A DNA stretch of 22,510 bases. Origin: JAAZAI01 sp050942875. Its GTDB lineage: Bacteria > Verrucomicrobiota > Kiritimatiellia > RFP12 > UBA3636. The DNA lies in contig JBMNOD010000056.1 in assembly GCA_050942875.1 (NCBI GenBank), positions 1-22,510 of the forward strand, read 5' to 3'. Under the pieces are notes generated by a model. The model worked only from the letters and a program-made list of their open reading frames with translations, was not told the DNA's origin and searched no databases. Position numbers and translations under genes: made by a program. Shown here piece after piece: positions 8,398 to 16,486 of this stretch. Position 1 is the stretch's first letter. The number at the start of each line of letters is the position of its first letter.

Positions 8398-9813
8398 ATG
8401 CCGCACGCGATTCTAGAACGCTGCCTCCGTGCAGGTCCCAGTGCCGAAGCTGCAATGCGAGTCGCCCGGCGCGTCCAAACCGCTGGCGGACGCGCCTTCT
8501 TCGTTGGCGGATGCGTCCGCGACGCCGCGATGGGGCGCATCCCCAACGACATCGACGTCGAAGTCTATGGGCTCTCGCCCGGCAAGCTCGAAGCCCTCCT
8601 CGCCCCGGCATTCCGGCTCGACAAAGTCGGCGTCAGCTTCGGCGTCATCAAGCTCGTCGGCGTGCCGGTCGATGTCTCCCTGCCCCGCCGCGAAAGCAAG
8701 TTCGCGCCCGGCCACCGCGGCGTCCTCGTCGATGCCGAGCCCGCCCTCCCCTTCCACGACGCCTGCGCCCGCCGCGACTTCACCATCAACGCCATTCTCC
8801 TCGACCCGCTCGCCGTCGAGATCATCGATCCCTTCAACGGACTCGCCGACATCCAGGCCGGCATCCTGCGCCACGTCGGCCCGCGCTTCGTGGACGACTC
8901 CCTGCGCGTCCTGCGCGCCATGCAATTTGCTGCACGGCTTGACTTCACCGTCGCGCCCGAGACCCTCGCGCTCTGCCGCACGATGTCCCAAGACGATCTG
9001 CCCCGCGAACGGCTCGCCGGTGAATGGGAAAAGCTCCTGCTTCTCGGTCGGAAACCCTCGCTCGGCCTTGCGTTTCTCCGCGACTGCGGCTGGATTCGCC
9101 ACTACCCCGAGCTCGAAGCCCTCATCGGCTGCGAACAAGATCCGCGCTGGCATCCCGAAGGCGATGTCTGGACGCACACGCTCCACGCCGTCGACGCCCT
9201 TCCGCACGTCCGCACCGGCGGCCGGGCAGACGACCTGCTCGTGGCGGTGTCGGTGCTCTGCCACGACTTCGGCAAGCCCGAGACGACACAGCAGGAGCCG
9301 GACGGTCGAATCATCTCCCATGGTCATGAAAAGATTGGCGAAAGGCAAATCCGAAGCTTCATTGATCGGCTCTGGAATCTCGGCGGCTTCGCCGACGCCG
9401 TCGTGCGCCTCGTCGCCTGCCACATGCGCCCCATGGCGCTCGTTCTCGCCGACGCTTCGGACAAGGCGTACCGCCGCCTCGCCGTCGAGGCGAGACGAAT
9501 GGATCTGCTGGCGCTCGTGATGGAATGCGACCTCCGGGCCACCCCTCCCCACCCCGTGTCCTTCGATGCGATCAAAACGTTTCGCCGACGAACCCGCGAA
9601 GCGGCCGTCGATCGAGAGCCCCCCAAGCCGCTGGTGCTCGGACGCCACCTGATCGAACGCGGCTTCGACCCCGGACCAAGCTTCAAGACCATCCTCGACG
9701 CCTGCTACGAACGCCAGATCGACGGCGAATTCAACGACCACGCCGGCGCAATGGAATTTCTTGACGCCTTTCTCGCCGACGCAAGCTGGCAAAGAAGCCA
9801 GGACAACGCCTGA
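8398..9813 (+). CDS. cca: CCA-adding enzyme / poly(A) polymerase-type tRNA nucleotidyltransferase with HD domain
   Basis: A 471-residue class II nucleotidyltransferase of the polymerase-beta superfamily, which builds or repairs the CCA end of tRNAs or adds A residues to RNA. The head domain has F35-V-G-G-C-V-R-D42 and the metal-binding D51-I-D53. R125-R-D-F-T-I-N131 is the conserved nucleotide-selecting region. An HD hydrolase domain follows, with H260/H263 in WTHTLH and the H289-D290 pair in LCHDFGKP; in E. coli Cca this domain has phosphatase and phosphodiesterase activity. CCA-adding, A-adding and poly(A) polymerase forms cannot be separated by eye. The tRNA-Ser upstream already encodes CCA, so a repair role is plausible. 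The gene ends 39 bp from the convergent phosphoesterase gene. Confidence 0.88.
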   Translation: MPHAILERCLRAGPSAEAAMRVARRVQTAGGRAFFVGGCVRDAAMGRIPNDIDVEVYGLSPGKLEALLAPAFRLDKVGVSFGVIKLVGVPVDVSLPRRESKFAPGHRGVLVDAEPALPFHDACARRDFTINAILLDPLAVEIIDPFNGLADIQAGILRHVGPRFVDDSLRVLRAMQFAARLDFTVAPETLALCRTMSQDDLPRERLAGEWEKLLLLGRKPSLGLAFLRDCGWIRHYPELEALIGCEQDPRWHPEGDVWTHTLHAVDALPHVRTGGRADDLLVAVSVLCHDFGKPETTQQEPDGRIISHGHEKIGERQIRSFIDRLWNLGGFADAVVRLVACHMRPMALVLADASDKAYRRLAVEARRMDLLALVMECDLRATPPHPVSFDAIKTFRRRTREAAVDREPPKPLVLGRHLIERGFDPGPSFKTILDACYERQIDGEFNDHAGAMEFLDAFLADASWQRSQDNA

Positions 9814-9852
9814 AACGCCGACGCAACACCAAGCGCCTGGACGGAATTGATT

Positions 9853-11400
9853 TTAAAACGGATAGAGAGCGCCCTTGGCCCAGAATTCCCCATCCTCGGA
9901 CTCGATCGGCTCGCCGGCCGCGCCCCAAGCGTTCATCGGTCGAACGACAAACCTGACGCTTTCGTGGTTGTCGGATATCTCCGCCCGGCTGAAAACGCAG
10001 ACCACGTCATCCGTGTCGTGTCGTTCCGGCCAATAGCACTTCGGCGAATAAACGCGCTTCTGCGCAGCCACGCGCGTCACGACGCCCTTCGAGAGAAGCG
10101 CCGTCACCTCGTAGTCGTAGGCGCGTGGCGCATGGGCGGGCGGAAACGACACGACGACCTGGTGGGCAGCGGTCCCGGCGCGGTCCTTGCCGAGACGCGT
10201 CGCGATCTTCACCTTCGCTCCGGCCGCGAATTGCGGCACCGGCGCCGTCTTGCCGCGGCGCTCGTAGGCGGCGCTTCCGTCGTTTGGCAGGCGAACGATC
10301 CACGGCTCCGCCACGGCTTCGCCACCGTGCAGAATGTCGATGCGATCGATTTCCATGCGATCGGCGTAGACGGTGGCGACCAACGCATGAGAGCCGTCAA
10401 GCCGCGTGTCGAGTTGATCCATCTGCTGGGGCGGCGTCGAGCAGGGCGCCTCGCACGAACAACGCGAGTTCTCGCGACCGGCAGCCGTCAGGAGCGAGGC
10501 AAGGCCGGGCGCCTGGATTTGCGTGAAGGCACCCTGCCAGAGCGACAGCTCCTCCGTTGCCGTCCGGTGCTTGTGTCCGCAGAAGCCGACGGCGTTCGGA
10601 TGGCGCGAAAGGATCGCCGACGTGCGTCCGGCGTCCTGTCCCGACTGGTGCCTGCCGCCGACCGTGCCGCGCGGAATCTTGTGCTGCACGTAGAACAACG
10701 GCTTCGTCCGGTCGAACGCCTGGGCCTCGAAAAACTCCTCCAGACCCGGGATGTAAAGCGGATCTGCATAGCGAAGGCCGTCTTCGTCCTTGTTGACGAG
10801 GTGGGCGAGGACAAAGTCGTACCCCTTGATCGTCCGCCGCATGATCGGGGCGAAGTCTTCGTGAAAGACGTCCTTCCAGACCTTTGCGCGGTCAACGTAG
10901 GCGATGTGGTTCTCGCGCATGTCGGCGATGACCTTCGGGTCTTCCAGCTGCTCCGGCCAGTGCTTCAACAACAGATAGGGACGTTCGACGTCATGGTCGC
11001 CGAAGGCAAAAAGCCGCTCGACGCGTCCGCCATCGGGACGCCGGTCGTTCGGAAAGACCTCCCGCCAAGTCTCGGCCAAGCGCCTCAACTCGGCGATGCG
11101 CCCGTCCTGCGTCAGGTCTCCGCAAATGACAACGCCGTCAACCGAGCGCGCACACAGACATTGTAGTGCCGTCTTGAAGACGCGCACGGAATGTCCGCCT
11201 CCCGGTTCGGCGAAATGCCGCTCGTCGATGTGAATGTCTGCCAGAACACCGAATTTCAACCGGATGTCGTCCTGACGCTCCGCCACCTCGCCAGCCGTTT
11301 TGCCCGCTGTCTCGACCTGCGCAGGGCACAGTCCGTCAATGTCTGTCAATGTCGACCTCAAGGACGGTTGATTCAGCGTCGATTGGTCTTTTGTCTTCAT
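9853..11400 (-). CDS. Calcineurin-like metallophosphoesterase with C-terminal beta domain
   Basis: A 515-residue protein without signal peptide. The dimetal phosphoesterase motifs appear in order: D55-I-H57, G94-D95, G134-D-H136-D, H200 in VLAH, and G275-H276-K-H278. The third motif is normally G-N-H-D/E; here the metal-bridging Asn is Asp135. Residues after about 340 look like a beta-sandwich (Ig or Fn3-like) and end the chain. A strong GGAGGT (11405-11410) sets the start at 11400, so the first 65 bases overlap the end of the alpha-galactosidase gene in another frame. It is the last gene of a four-gene operon of sugar enzymes. The substrate is unknown; a phosphomono- or diester of a galactoside is a guess from context. 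Confidence 0.85.
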   Translation of the reverse strand: MKTKDQSTLNQPSLRSTLTDIDGLCPAQVETAGKTAGEVAERQDDIRLKFGVLADIHIDERHFAEPGGGHSVRVFKTALQCLCARSVDGVVICGDLTQDGRIAELRRLAETWREVFPNDRRPDGGRVERLFAFGDHDVERPYLLLKHWPEQLEDPKVIADMRENHIAYVDRAKVWKDVFHEDFAPIMRRTIKGYDFVLAHLVNKDEDGLRYADPLYIPGLEEFFEAQAFDRTKPLFYVQHKIPRGTVGGRHQSGQDAGRTSAILSRHPNAVGFCGHKHRTATEELSLWQGAFTQIQAPGLASLLTAAGRENSRCSCEAPCSTPPQQMDQLDTRLDGSHALVATVYADRMEIDRIDILHGGEAVAEPWIVRLPNDGSAAYERRGKTAPVPQFAAGAKVKIATRLGKDRAGTAAHQVVVSFPPAHAPRAYDYEVTALLSKGVVTRVAAQKRVYSPKCYWPERHDTDDVVCVFSRAEISDNHESVRFVVRPMNAWGAAGEPIESEDGEFWAKGALYPF

Positions 11401-13282
11401 GTTGACCTCCGAAACGGGATGTCTCCAACGTCGACGAGCGCAAGCGGATTTCACATCCGGAGAGTCCGTCCACTTCGACGCGGATCCCTGCCGCCATCCA
11501 GTCGGCGCCGGAACGGGTCGCGTCATTGCAGGCATACGCCATCGCCGGATTCAGGACGGGCGCCACCGTGACGGCCGTCTGGGTCGCGCCATCGACCGCA
11601 ACGAAGATCCGCACGTCCGCCAACCCCTCGTCGCTGCACTGGACGGCCTGAACGGTCGGTCCTGCACAGAGCACGCGCCCGACGGCACGCGCCCAGAACG
11701 CCTCGTCAGCCTGATGCTCCTCGACGAGCCTCTTGAAAAAGGCGAAATGGCTTTCAGAGAGCGCCGTCAGGTCGCAACTGAAGCCAAGCGGGCCGCCCGC
11801 CGCGAAGGCCGCCGCGCTCTCCGGCGGATAAGACCGTAGGTTTCGCCAGTTGGCATCCTCGGTCGAGACGAGCCGTTCATCCTTGCCGAAGAAGTCCGGC
11901 TGAGCGTTCGCGAGCGATCGCACCGTGAGCCACCGTTCAATTAAACGCGGCGGCAACCGCAGCATCGTTTCGCGCGCAATGCGCAACCCCATGCCGATGC
12001 TCTGGTTGTCGCTCAGCCAGAAGCTGTCGAACTCCCGCGCCCAGCCGAGATCCATCATCAGGCCCCCGCTCGCGCACCCGCAGAGATAGATCCCGGGGTT
12101 CCGCTCGCGCACCGCGCGAAGAAACGTGCGATAGCCTGCATTGTAGTCCGCGAACGCCCGCCCTGTCGGATCGACGGGTCTGTCGTTGTTCCAGTCGAAC
12201 TTGATGAACGACGCCTGGTACCGCTCGATCAGTGCGCATGTCGTCTCGAGGAGACGCTCCCGGGCGCTTGCCTTGGCGAAATCAAGATACGCATTGCCGC
12301 CGATCATGCGGAAATCTTCCGGATGGTCGCGAACGATCTGTGCCGAGGAACCGCCGATCTCCGCCTCCATCCAGAAACCGAACTTCATGCCTGCCGCGCG
12401 CACGGCTTCCGAAATCTCCGAGAGGCGCCCCTGAAACAGTCCGTCCGGACGTTCGGACCAATCGCCACGATGTTCCCAGATGCCATCCTTCGGACCGTAC
12501 CACCCGGAATCCACGACGAAATACTCCAGCCCCAGCCGCGACGCGCACGCGACCTGCTTCAACAGCAGATCAACGTCAATGTCATGGTAGCGACAGAGCC
12601 ACGTGTTGTAGAGCGTCGGACAGCGCGGCGCCGGATGCGTTGCATTCCACCAGGCATGCAGCTTGTGGCAATCGAGATCAAGCTTGTTCGTGAAATCGTA
12701 TGAAACAACCTCGGGGAGCGCAAACGAGTCGCCGGGCTTCAAGACGGTGTGCAAATGGCGCGGATCGACACCCGTCTCGACCGCGATCGCCGTCTTGCCC
12801 GGCGTCGGCGTCGTGCGTTCGGCACGCATCTCCCACGTCGCATCCGACATCAGATGAAAGACGCGCCCTCGCTTCGCTTGTTCATTCCAGACCGCCAGGA
12901 CCGGCGCCGCCCCCCACGTCGTCCGCATCCCGCAGCCGCGCACGGCGATGCCGGTGTGCAGACACTGCCACGCGCCGCGGCTCTCGTTCTGCCAGATGTT
13001 GACCTGCGTGTAAATGTCGATGTCGCCATCGTCGAACTCAAACCGGTCGAAAAGCGTCGTCAGCGCAATGGGCGCCTGGGACACATTTCGGACGATCGTC
13101 TGGCTGCGGCGCACGCCGCCAGCGCCGGCCTCGACGGTTTTCTCGACCGCAAGGGTGTCGTTCGCGAACGTCGTTCGACCGTCGGCAACGGTCGCGGTTC
13201 CATCGATGGATCCAAAATCGCCGTGCAACGTCCATACACGCCGCGCGTCAATGGGCGAAACATTTTCAGAGATTGACTTCAT
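11336..13282 (-). CDS. GH36-family alpha-galactosidase
   Basis: A 648-residue glycoside hydrolase that releases terminal alpha-galactose with retention. The N-terminal beta-supersandwich (about 1-215) precedes a (beta/alpha)8 barrel (about 220-530). The barrel has the nucleophile D363 in K-F-D-W-N, the acid/base D425 in S-D-N, and the substrate-loop Cys/Gly region CGCASGG between them. A small beta domain closes the chain. No signal peptide is present, so the enzyme should be cytoplasmic. ATG lies 3 bases after the stop of the upstream GH-like gene and behind GGAG. About 25 residues beyond the expected end (from near TLETS) overlap the ribosome binding site and start of the next gene. That suggests read-through past a lost stop. 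Some GH36 members act on N-acetylgalactosamine or raffinose, and the exact substrate is open. Confidence 0.9.
   Translation of the reverse strand: MKSISENVSPIDARRVWTLHGDFGSIDGTATVADGRTTFANDTLAVEKTVEAGAGGVRRSQTIVRNVSQAPIALTTLFDRFEFDDGDIDIYTQVNIWQNESRGAWQCLHTGIAVRGCGMRTTWGAAPVLAVWNEQAKRGRVFHLMSDATWEMRAERTTPTPGKTAIAVETGVDPRHLHTVLKPGDSFALPEVVSYDFTNKLDLDCHKLHAWWNATHPAPRCPTLYNTWLCRYHDIDVDLLLKQVACASRLGLEYFVVDSGWYGPKDGIWEHRGDWSERPDGLFQGRLSEISEAVRAAGMKFGFWMEAEIGGSSAQIVRDHPEDFRMIGGNAYLDFAKASARERLLETTCALIERYQASFIKFDWNNDRPVDPTGRAFADYNAGYRTFLRAVRERNPGIYLCGCASGGLMMDLGWAREFDSFWLSDNQSIGMGLRIARETMLRLPPRLIERWLTVRSLANAQPDFFGKDERLVSTEDANWRNLRSYPPESAAAFAAGGPLGFSCDLTALSESHFAFFKRLVEEHQADEAFWARAVGRVLCAGPTVQAVQCSDEGLADVRIFVAVDGATQTAVTVAPVLNPAMAYACNDATRSGADWMAAGIRVEVDGLSGCEIRLRSSTLETSRFGGQHEDKRPIDAESTVLEVDIDRH
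11405..11410 (-). promoter_or_regulatory. Strong ribosome binding site inside the alpha-galactosidase gene
   Basis: Read on the minus strand, GGAGGT lies 4 bases before ATG at 11400. It decides the phosphoesterase start against longer in-frame options up to 11535, and shows that the overlapping genes are both meant to be translated. Confidence 0.75.
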
Positions 13283-13285
13283 GCT

Positions 13286-15325
13286 TTACTCCATTTCCAT
13301 GACATCGGTTTCCAACGCGGCGAGACGGCGTGTTTCCGTTCGCCCGTCTGGATAAATCAACTCAACGGCCGCGTCGTGTTGCATCCGGTTGGAGAGGAAG
13401 CCAACGCGGGAGCCATCTTCCGCCTCCCAGAACGAGGACATCACCTCCGGCTCGATCTCCCACTCCATGCCGCCGTCGATCCGGGATTCCGCCGAGACCA
13501 CCTGCACGAACGGGCGGATCATGCGACCGCGGAGGAGATGCCGCGGATATTGCTTGCGGAGATCGTTGAACCGGCGGACAAGCCCAATCAGCTTCTCCTG
13601 ATCCGGCACAGGCGCGGTCCACGGCGTCCCCCATGAGCGGATGAGCTTGCCGTCCGGGCCGAGGACGATGGAGAGCATGTCGCCCGCAAGGAACGACCAC
13701 GTCCATCGGTAGAACGGATCCGTCGCCTGCCCGCACTGATTGCCGGAGAAATTGCACATCCATTCGTGAAACACAAAGCCCATCGCCGGCACTTTGCGTC
13801 CGAGGTGGCGCGAGAACCCGGGGCGCGAATCGTTGAAGAAAAGGGTTTTCACAAACGGGGTTGCCGCACAGGCCTCGCAACCGAGTGTCATCGTTGAACC
13901 GACTGCGGCGATCTCCGCGAGCATGTCCTCCTGCAACGTGCGCATCGCATCCGACATCCAGGCGCCAGGCACGGGCGGATGATCGTGCTTTGCGCTCCAG
14001 CAGAGCCGTGCGCCGCCGCCAAGGTTCTGGTCGAAGAACTGGCAGTAGTCGATGCCGAAACGCGCCATTTTGAGCGCCTCGTCGATCAGCGTGCGACGGC
14101 ACCAGTCCTCCGCGAGGCACATGTCGTAGCCGATGCGCTGACCGCGTGGATGGTTGCAAATCACGCCTTCGATCTCCCCTTTCGGTCCGCGCATCATGAA
14201 GCGGCCGAGATCCTCGTCCACGAACTTCTGTTCTTGCGAATACTGGAAGTCCGTGCAGCTCACCTGCGTCCAGGCCGTCCCCGAGCAGTAGAGCCCGAGA
14301 AGATGCCCTTGCGCGTGCAACGCATCGCGAAGCGCGGCCAGCGCCGCCTCGCCGCCAAAGGGCGGCCACACATACGGCGGGCACCATGGGGCGGTGCCTT
14401 CCCAGTGCATCACAAGCGCCATCAGGCGCGAATCAAGCGCGTCGGAATACTTCTCGACTTCGGCAAGAACGTTCGTGTACGGGTAGTAGCGATTGGGGAA
14501 AAGCGGCTCCGGCCCGTGGTCGAGGCCTTCGCCCTTCACTGGGTAGATCATCGTGATCGGCGAGTCCTCGAACCAGTCGGGATAGTCGGGCTTCCCGGCG
14601 AACGCAGGCAACGTGCGGATCCAGTCGCGGTACAGTTCGCACGCCTCCATCCAGCCGCCCCGAAACGGACGCAGCTCGTACTCGAAACCGCTTTTGTAAA
14701 CGCCATCCTCCGCCTCGCCGCAGAATGTCTGCAACGTCAGGCGCAGGGTGTCGGCATCCATCAATTCCCAATTGACGGCCTTTTGCACATGGCGGTCGTC
14801 GAGCGCCGCGAAATAGACGCCGCGCCCATCCTGGTAGTGGGCGATGAACTGCATCTGCGCTTCGGCAGGGTAAAGCGAGCCCAGGCCGCTCACGCGCTTC
14901 GCCCATCCAAGCGGGGTGAATCCGTCGGAGCGGTCAGTCTTCGTGTCGAACCTGGACACTTCAACACCGTCGCAGAACGGCCAGAAAAGGCGCCCCCGAG
15001 TCGAAACGTGAATCTGCGGCCCATCAAACCAGTTCAGCCGCAACCCCGTCGGCCAGTCGCGGACGGACGGCTTGAACCGAAGCGCCCCGTCCGCCTCGCG
15101 CACGGCGATCCGCACGGTCGGCCCCTCCGGCTTTCGATAGACGAAGTCGTCGCCTTCCTTCGCAAAAGCGAACTCGCTCGACTTCATCCGGATTTCGTCG
15201 CCTTGCGCATCGAGGAACGAAAGCGTGAACGCCTCCGCCGCCGGACGCACGAGTTCGACGCCGTCCGCGTCCTGGAAGGACTCAAGTGCGCCGTGGCGCG
15301 TTGAAAAAACTGCTTGTCGTGTCAT
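13286..15325 (-). CDS. DUF6259-like putative glycoside hydrolase
   Basis: A 679-residue protein without signal peptide. Residues 1-230 are beta-rich (sandwich-like), about 240-560 look like a (beta/alpha)8 barrel with Trp-rich loops (for example PWCPPYVWPPFGG), and the last 80 residues are again beta-rich. This is the layout of DUF6259-type proteins common in PVC polysaccharide loci, and the assignment is from recognition by eye. Candidate catalytic acids are D432 in Q-F-F-D-Q-N, at the end of a barrel strand, and E484 in G-C-E-A-C. ATG follows the stop of the preceding gene with no gap (TAA-ATG), and AAGGG provides the ribosome binding site. Its place before a GH36 enzyme suggests it acts on the same glycan, with unknown linkage. 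Confidence 0.7.
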   Translation of the reverse strand: MTRQAVFSTRHGALESFQDADGVELVRPAAEAFTLSFLDAQGDEIRMKSSEFAFAKEGDDFVYRKPEGPTVRIAVREADGALRFKPSVRDWPTGLRLNWFDGPQIHVSTRGRLFWPFCDGVEVSRFDTKTDRSDGFTPLGWAKRVSGLGSLYPAEAQMQFIAHYQDGRGVYFAALDDRHVQKAVNWELMDADTLRLTLQTFCGEAEDGVYKSGFEYELRPFRGGWMEACELYRDWIRTLPAFAGKPDYPDWFEDSPITMIYPVKGEGLDHGPEPLFPNRYYPYTNVLAEVEKYSDALDSRLMALVMHWEGTAPWCPPYVWPPFGGEAALAALRDALHAQGHLLGLYCSGTAWTQVSCTDFQYSQEQKFVDEDLGRFMMRGPKGEIEGVICNHPRGQRIGYDMCLAEDWCRRTLIDEALKMARFGIDYCQFFDQNLGGGARLCWSAKHDHPPVPGAWMSDAMRTLQEDMLAEIAAVGSTMTLGCEACAATPFVKTLFFNDSRPGFSRHLGRKVPAMGFVFHEWMCNFSGNQCGQATDPFYRWTWSFLAGDMLSIVLGPDGKLIRSWGTPWTAPVPDQEKLIGLVRRFNDLRKQYPRHLLRGRMIRPFVQVVSAESRIDGGMEWEIEPEVMSSFWEAEDGSRVGFLSNRMQHDAAVELIYPDGRTETRRLAALETDVMEME

Positions 15326-16240
15326 TTATGCCCTTTCGAGTCGCGAAACATAGCCGCCCTTCTCCGGGATGTACTCCGTGATGCCGTTCCACGTGGCGCC
15401 TTCGGCAAAGAAGACGCCCGTCTGGCCCGCGATGTTCTGCTCGATCGCCTTGGGCGCAAACGTCCGCGCATCCAGCGTGACACGGGTGCTGTTGGTGTAG
15501 CTGTAGAGGAAAAGGTCGTCGCCGACGTGCCGGATCACCTCGATGCCCAGATCCTGCCGCCCCGCCTTCACGACATGGCTCGCGATGGGCTTGAAACCAG
15601 GCGTGAGATGATGGAACCGCACCTCGTCCGGCGCAAGCCCGGCGGGACGCAGGCAGCCGACGACAAACGTGCCGTCCGGAAGCACCGCGAGCGACCCCGC
15701 GCGGTCGTTGATGTCGAGGATGCGCTCCGCCCGCAAGGCGAGCGTTTCCGGATCGTACTCGTTCACCTGCAAACGGCTCTCGGACGAGAACGGCAGCACC
15801 TCTGTCTGCCCCTCCGATGGACACACCGCAACGTAGAGCACGCCACCGCGCACCTCCAGCCCGGCGTGGTGCCCCTCCACAACGGCGGACGCAAGAATGT
15901 TGCCCTGCGCATCCGTTTTCAGGAGGTCGTACGTATGCGCCCACCAGAGGGTGCCCGCGCCGTCGTACCACACATCCTGCAAATGGTTGACATACACGCC
16001 CGGAAGATCAATTCGTGCTGGGAGACTCTTGAAACCACGCAACTGATCGCGGATGGCCCCAGGCGGACGACTCGAGCGATTGGTCGTGGAAAGGCAACGG
16101 ATGCCCGCATCGCGACATCGCCGAAGAAAAGCTGAAGCGCCGGACACTTCCTGGGTTCCATGGCAAACGGCGCCGTCAAGGTCAAGCAACGGAGCCCGCG
16201 GCAATGAATGGATGGCTGAAAAGGGAGAAGTCGTTGTCAT
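15326..16240 (-). CDS. Chimera: truncated HAD phosphatase N-terminus fused to a beta-propeller-like protein
   Basis: A 304-residue open frame, first gene of the catabolic operon. Residues 17-70 look like the start of a NagD-type HAD phosphatase: D20-L-D22-G (motif I), a Gly-Ala phase, and S51-T-T-N54-R-S-S (motif II). The fold then stops, with no cap, no motif III Lys and no motif IV acidic pair, so HAD catalysis is unlikely. From about residue 77 (IDLPGVY) the chain becomes propeller-like, with short strands such as GTLWWAHTYDLL, GGVLYVAV, DGTFVVG and DDLFLYSY. I see no usable start codon at the junction (near 16030), so the fusion appears real. No good ribosome binding site precedes ATG at 16240. 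Role unknown; a lactonase-like or carbohydrate-binding propeller is possible. Confidence 0.6.
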   Translation of the reverse strand: MTTTSPFSAIHSLPRAPLLDLDGAVCHGTQEVSGASAFLRRCRDAGIRCLSTTNRSSRPPGAIRDQLRGFKSLPARIDLPGVYVNHLQDVWYDGAGTLWWAHTYDLLKTDAQGNILASAVVEGHHAGLEVRGGVLYVAVCPSEGQTEVLPFSSESRLQVNEYDPETLALRAERILDINDRAGSLAVLPDGTFVVGCLRPAGLAPDEVRFHHLTPGFKPIASHVVKAGRQDLGIEVIRHVGDDLFLYSYTNSTRVTLDARTFAPKAIEQNIAGQTGVFFAEGATWNGITEYIPEKGGYVSRLERA

Positions 16241-16486
16241 GTCAGTCAGTATGAATCATTATGAAAAGCGGCTTGTCAATCCGTCATCCAAACTCGTTCT
16301 TGAGCCTGATTTCGGCCTCGCGACGCCAATCTCGTTTCGTCGTTTCAATTTTACAAAATCCATCTGCGGAAGTCAATGGTTCAACGCGAACGATCATGGA
16401 AAAATCTTCGCGAATGAAAAGAGTTGCATGATCGGCAGGATTCTGCGAAAATCCATCGACAGGAAAACATTTTGCGCCCTGGCCCC
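16241..16486. promoter_or_regulatory. Divergent regulatory region between the catabolic operon and its regulator
   Basis: This 246-bp AT-richer spacer must hold both promoters. On the minus strand TTGACA (16279-16274) is a good -35 box, but the nearest -10-like sequences (CATAAT, CATACT) are 10 and 20 bases away. Candidate operator repeats are AAAATCCATC at 16355-16364 and 16448-16457, and CGCGAA at 16385-16390 and 16409-16414; the latter is also part of the palindrome TTCGCGAA (16407-16414). They are candidates for binding by the adjacent AraC-type regulator. Confidence 0.45.

Noticed and set aside
7913..8611. Minus-strand frame containing EREGFEPPVPCG
   Set aside because: This peptide is the well-known false translation of the tRNA-Ser complement; the frame runs through the tRNA and the start of the nucleotidyltransferase gene.
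9847..11166. Plus-strand 439-residue open frame
   Set aside because: Antisense to the metallophosphoesterase, whose metal motifs are all present in order.
11401..11535. Longer N-terminus for the phosphoesterase
   Set aside because: The GGAGGT at 11405-11410 is placed for ATG at 11400, and the extra 45 residues are only an alternative frame of the alpha-galactosidase gene.
13979..15304. Plus-strand 441-residue open frame
   Set aside because: Antisense to the DUF6259-like gene; composition is that of a shadow and there is no start signal.
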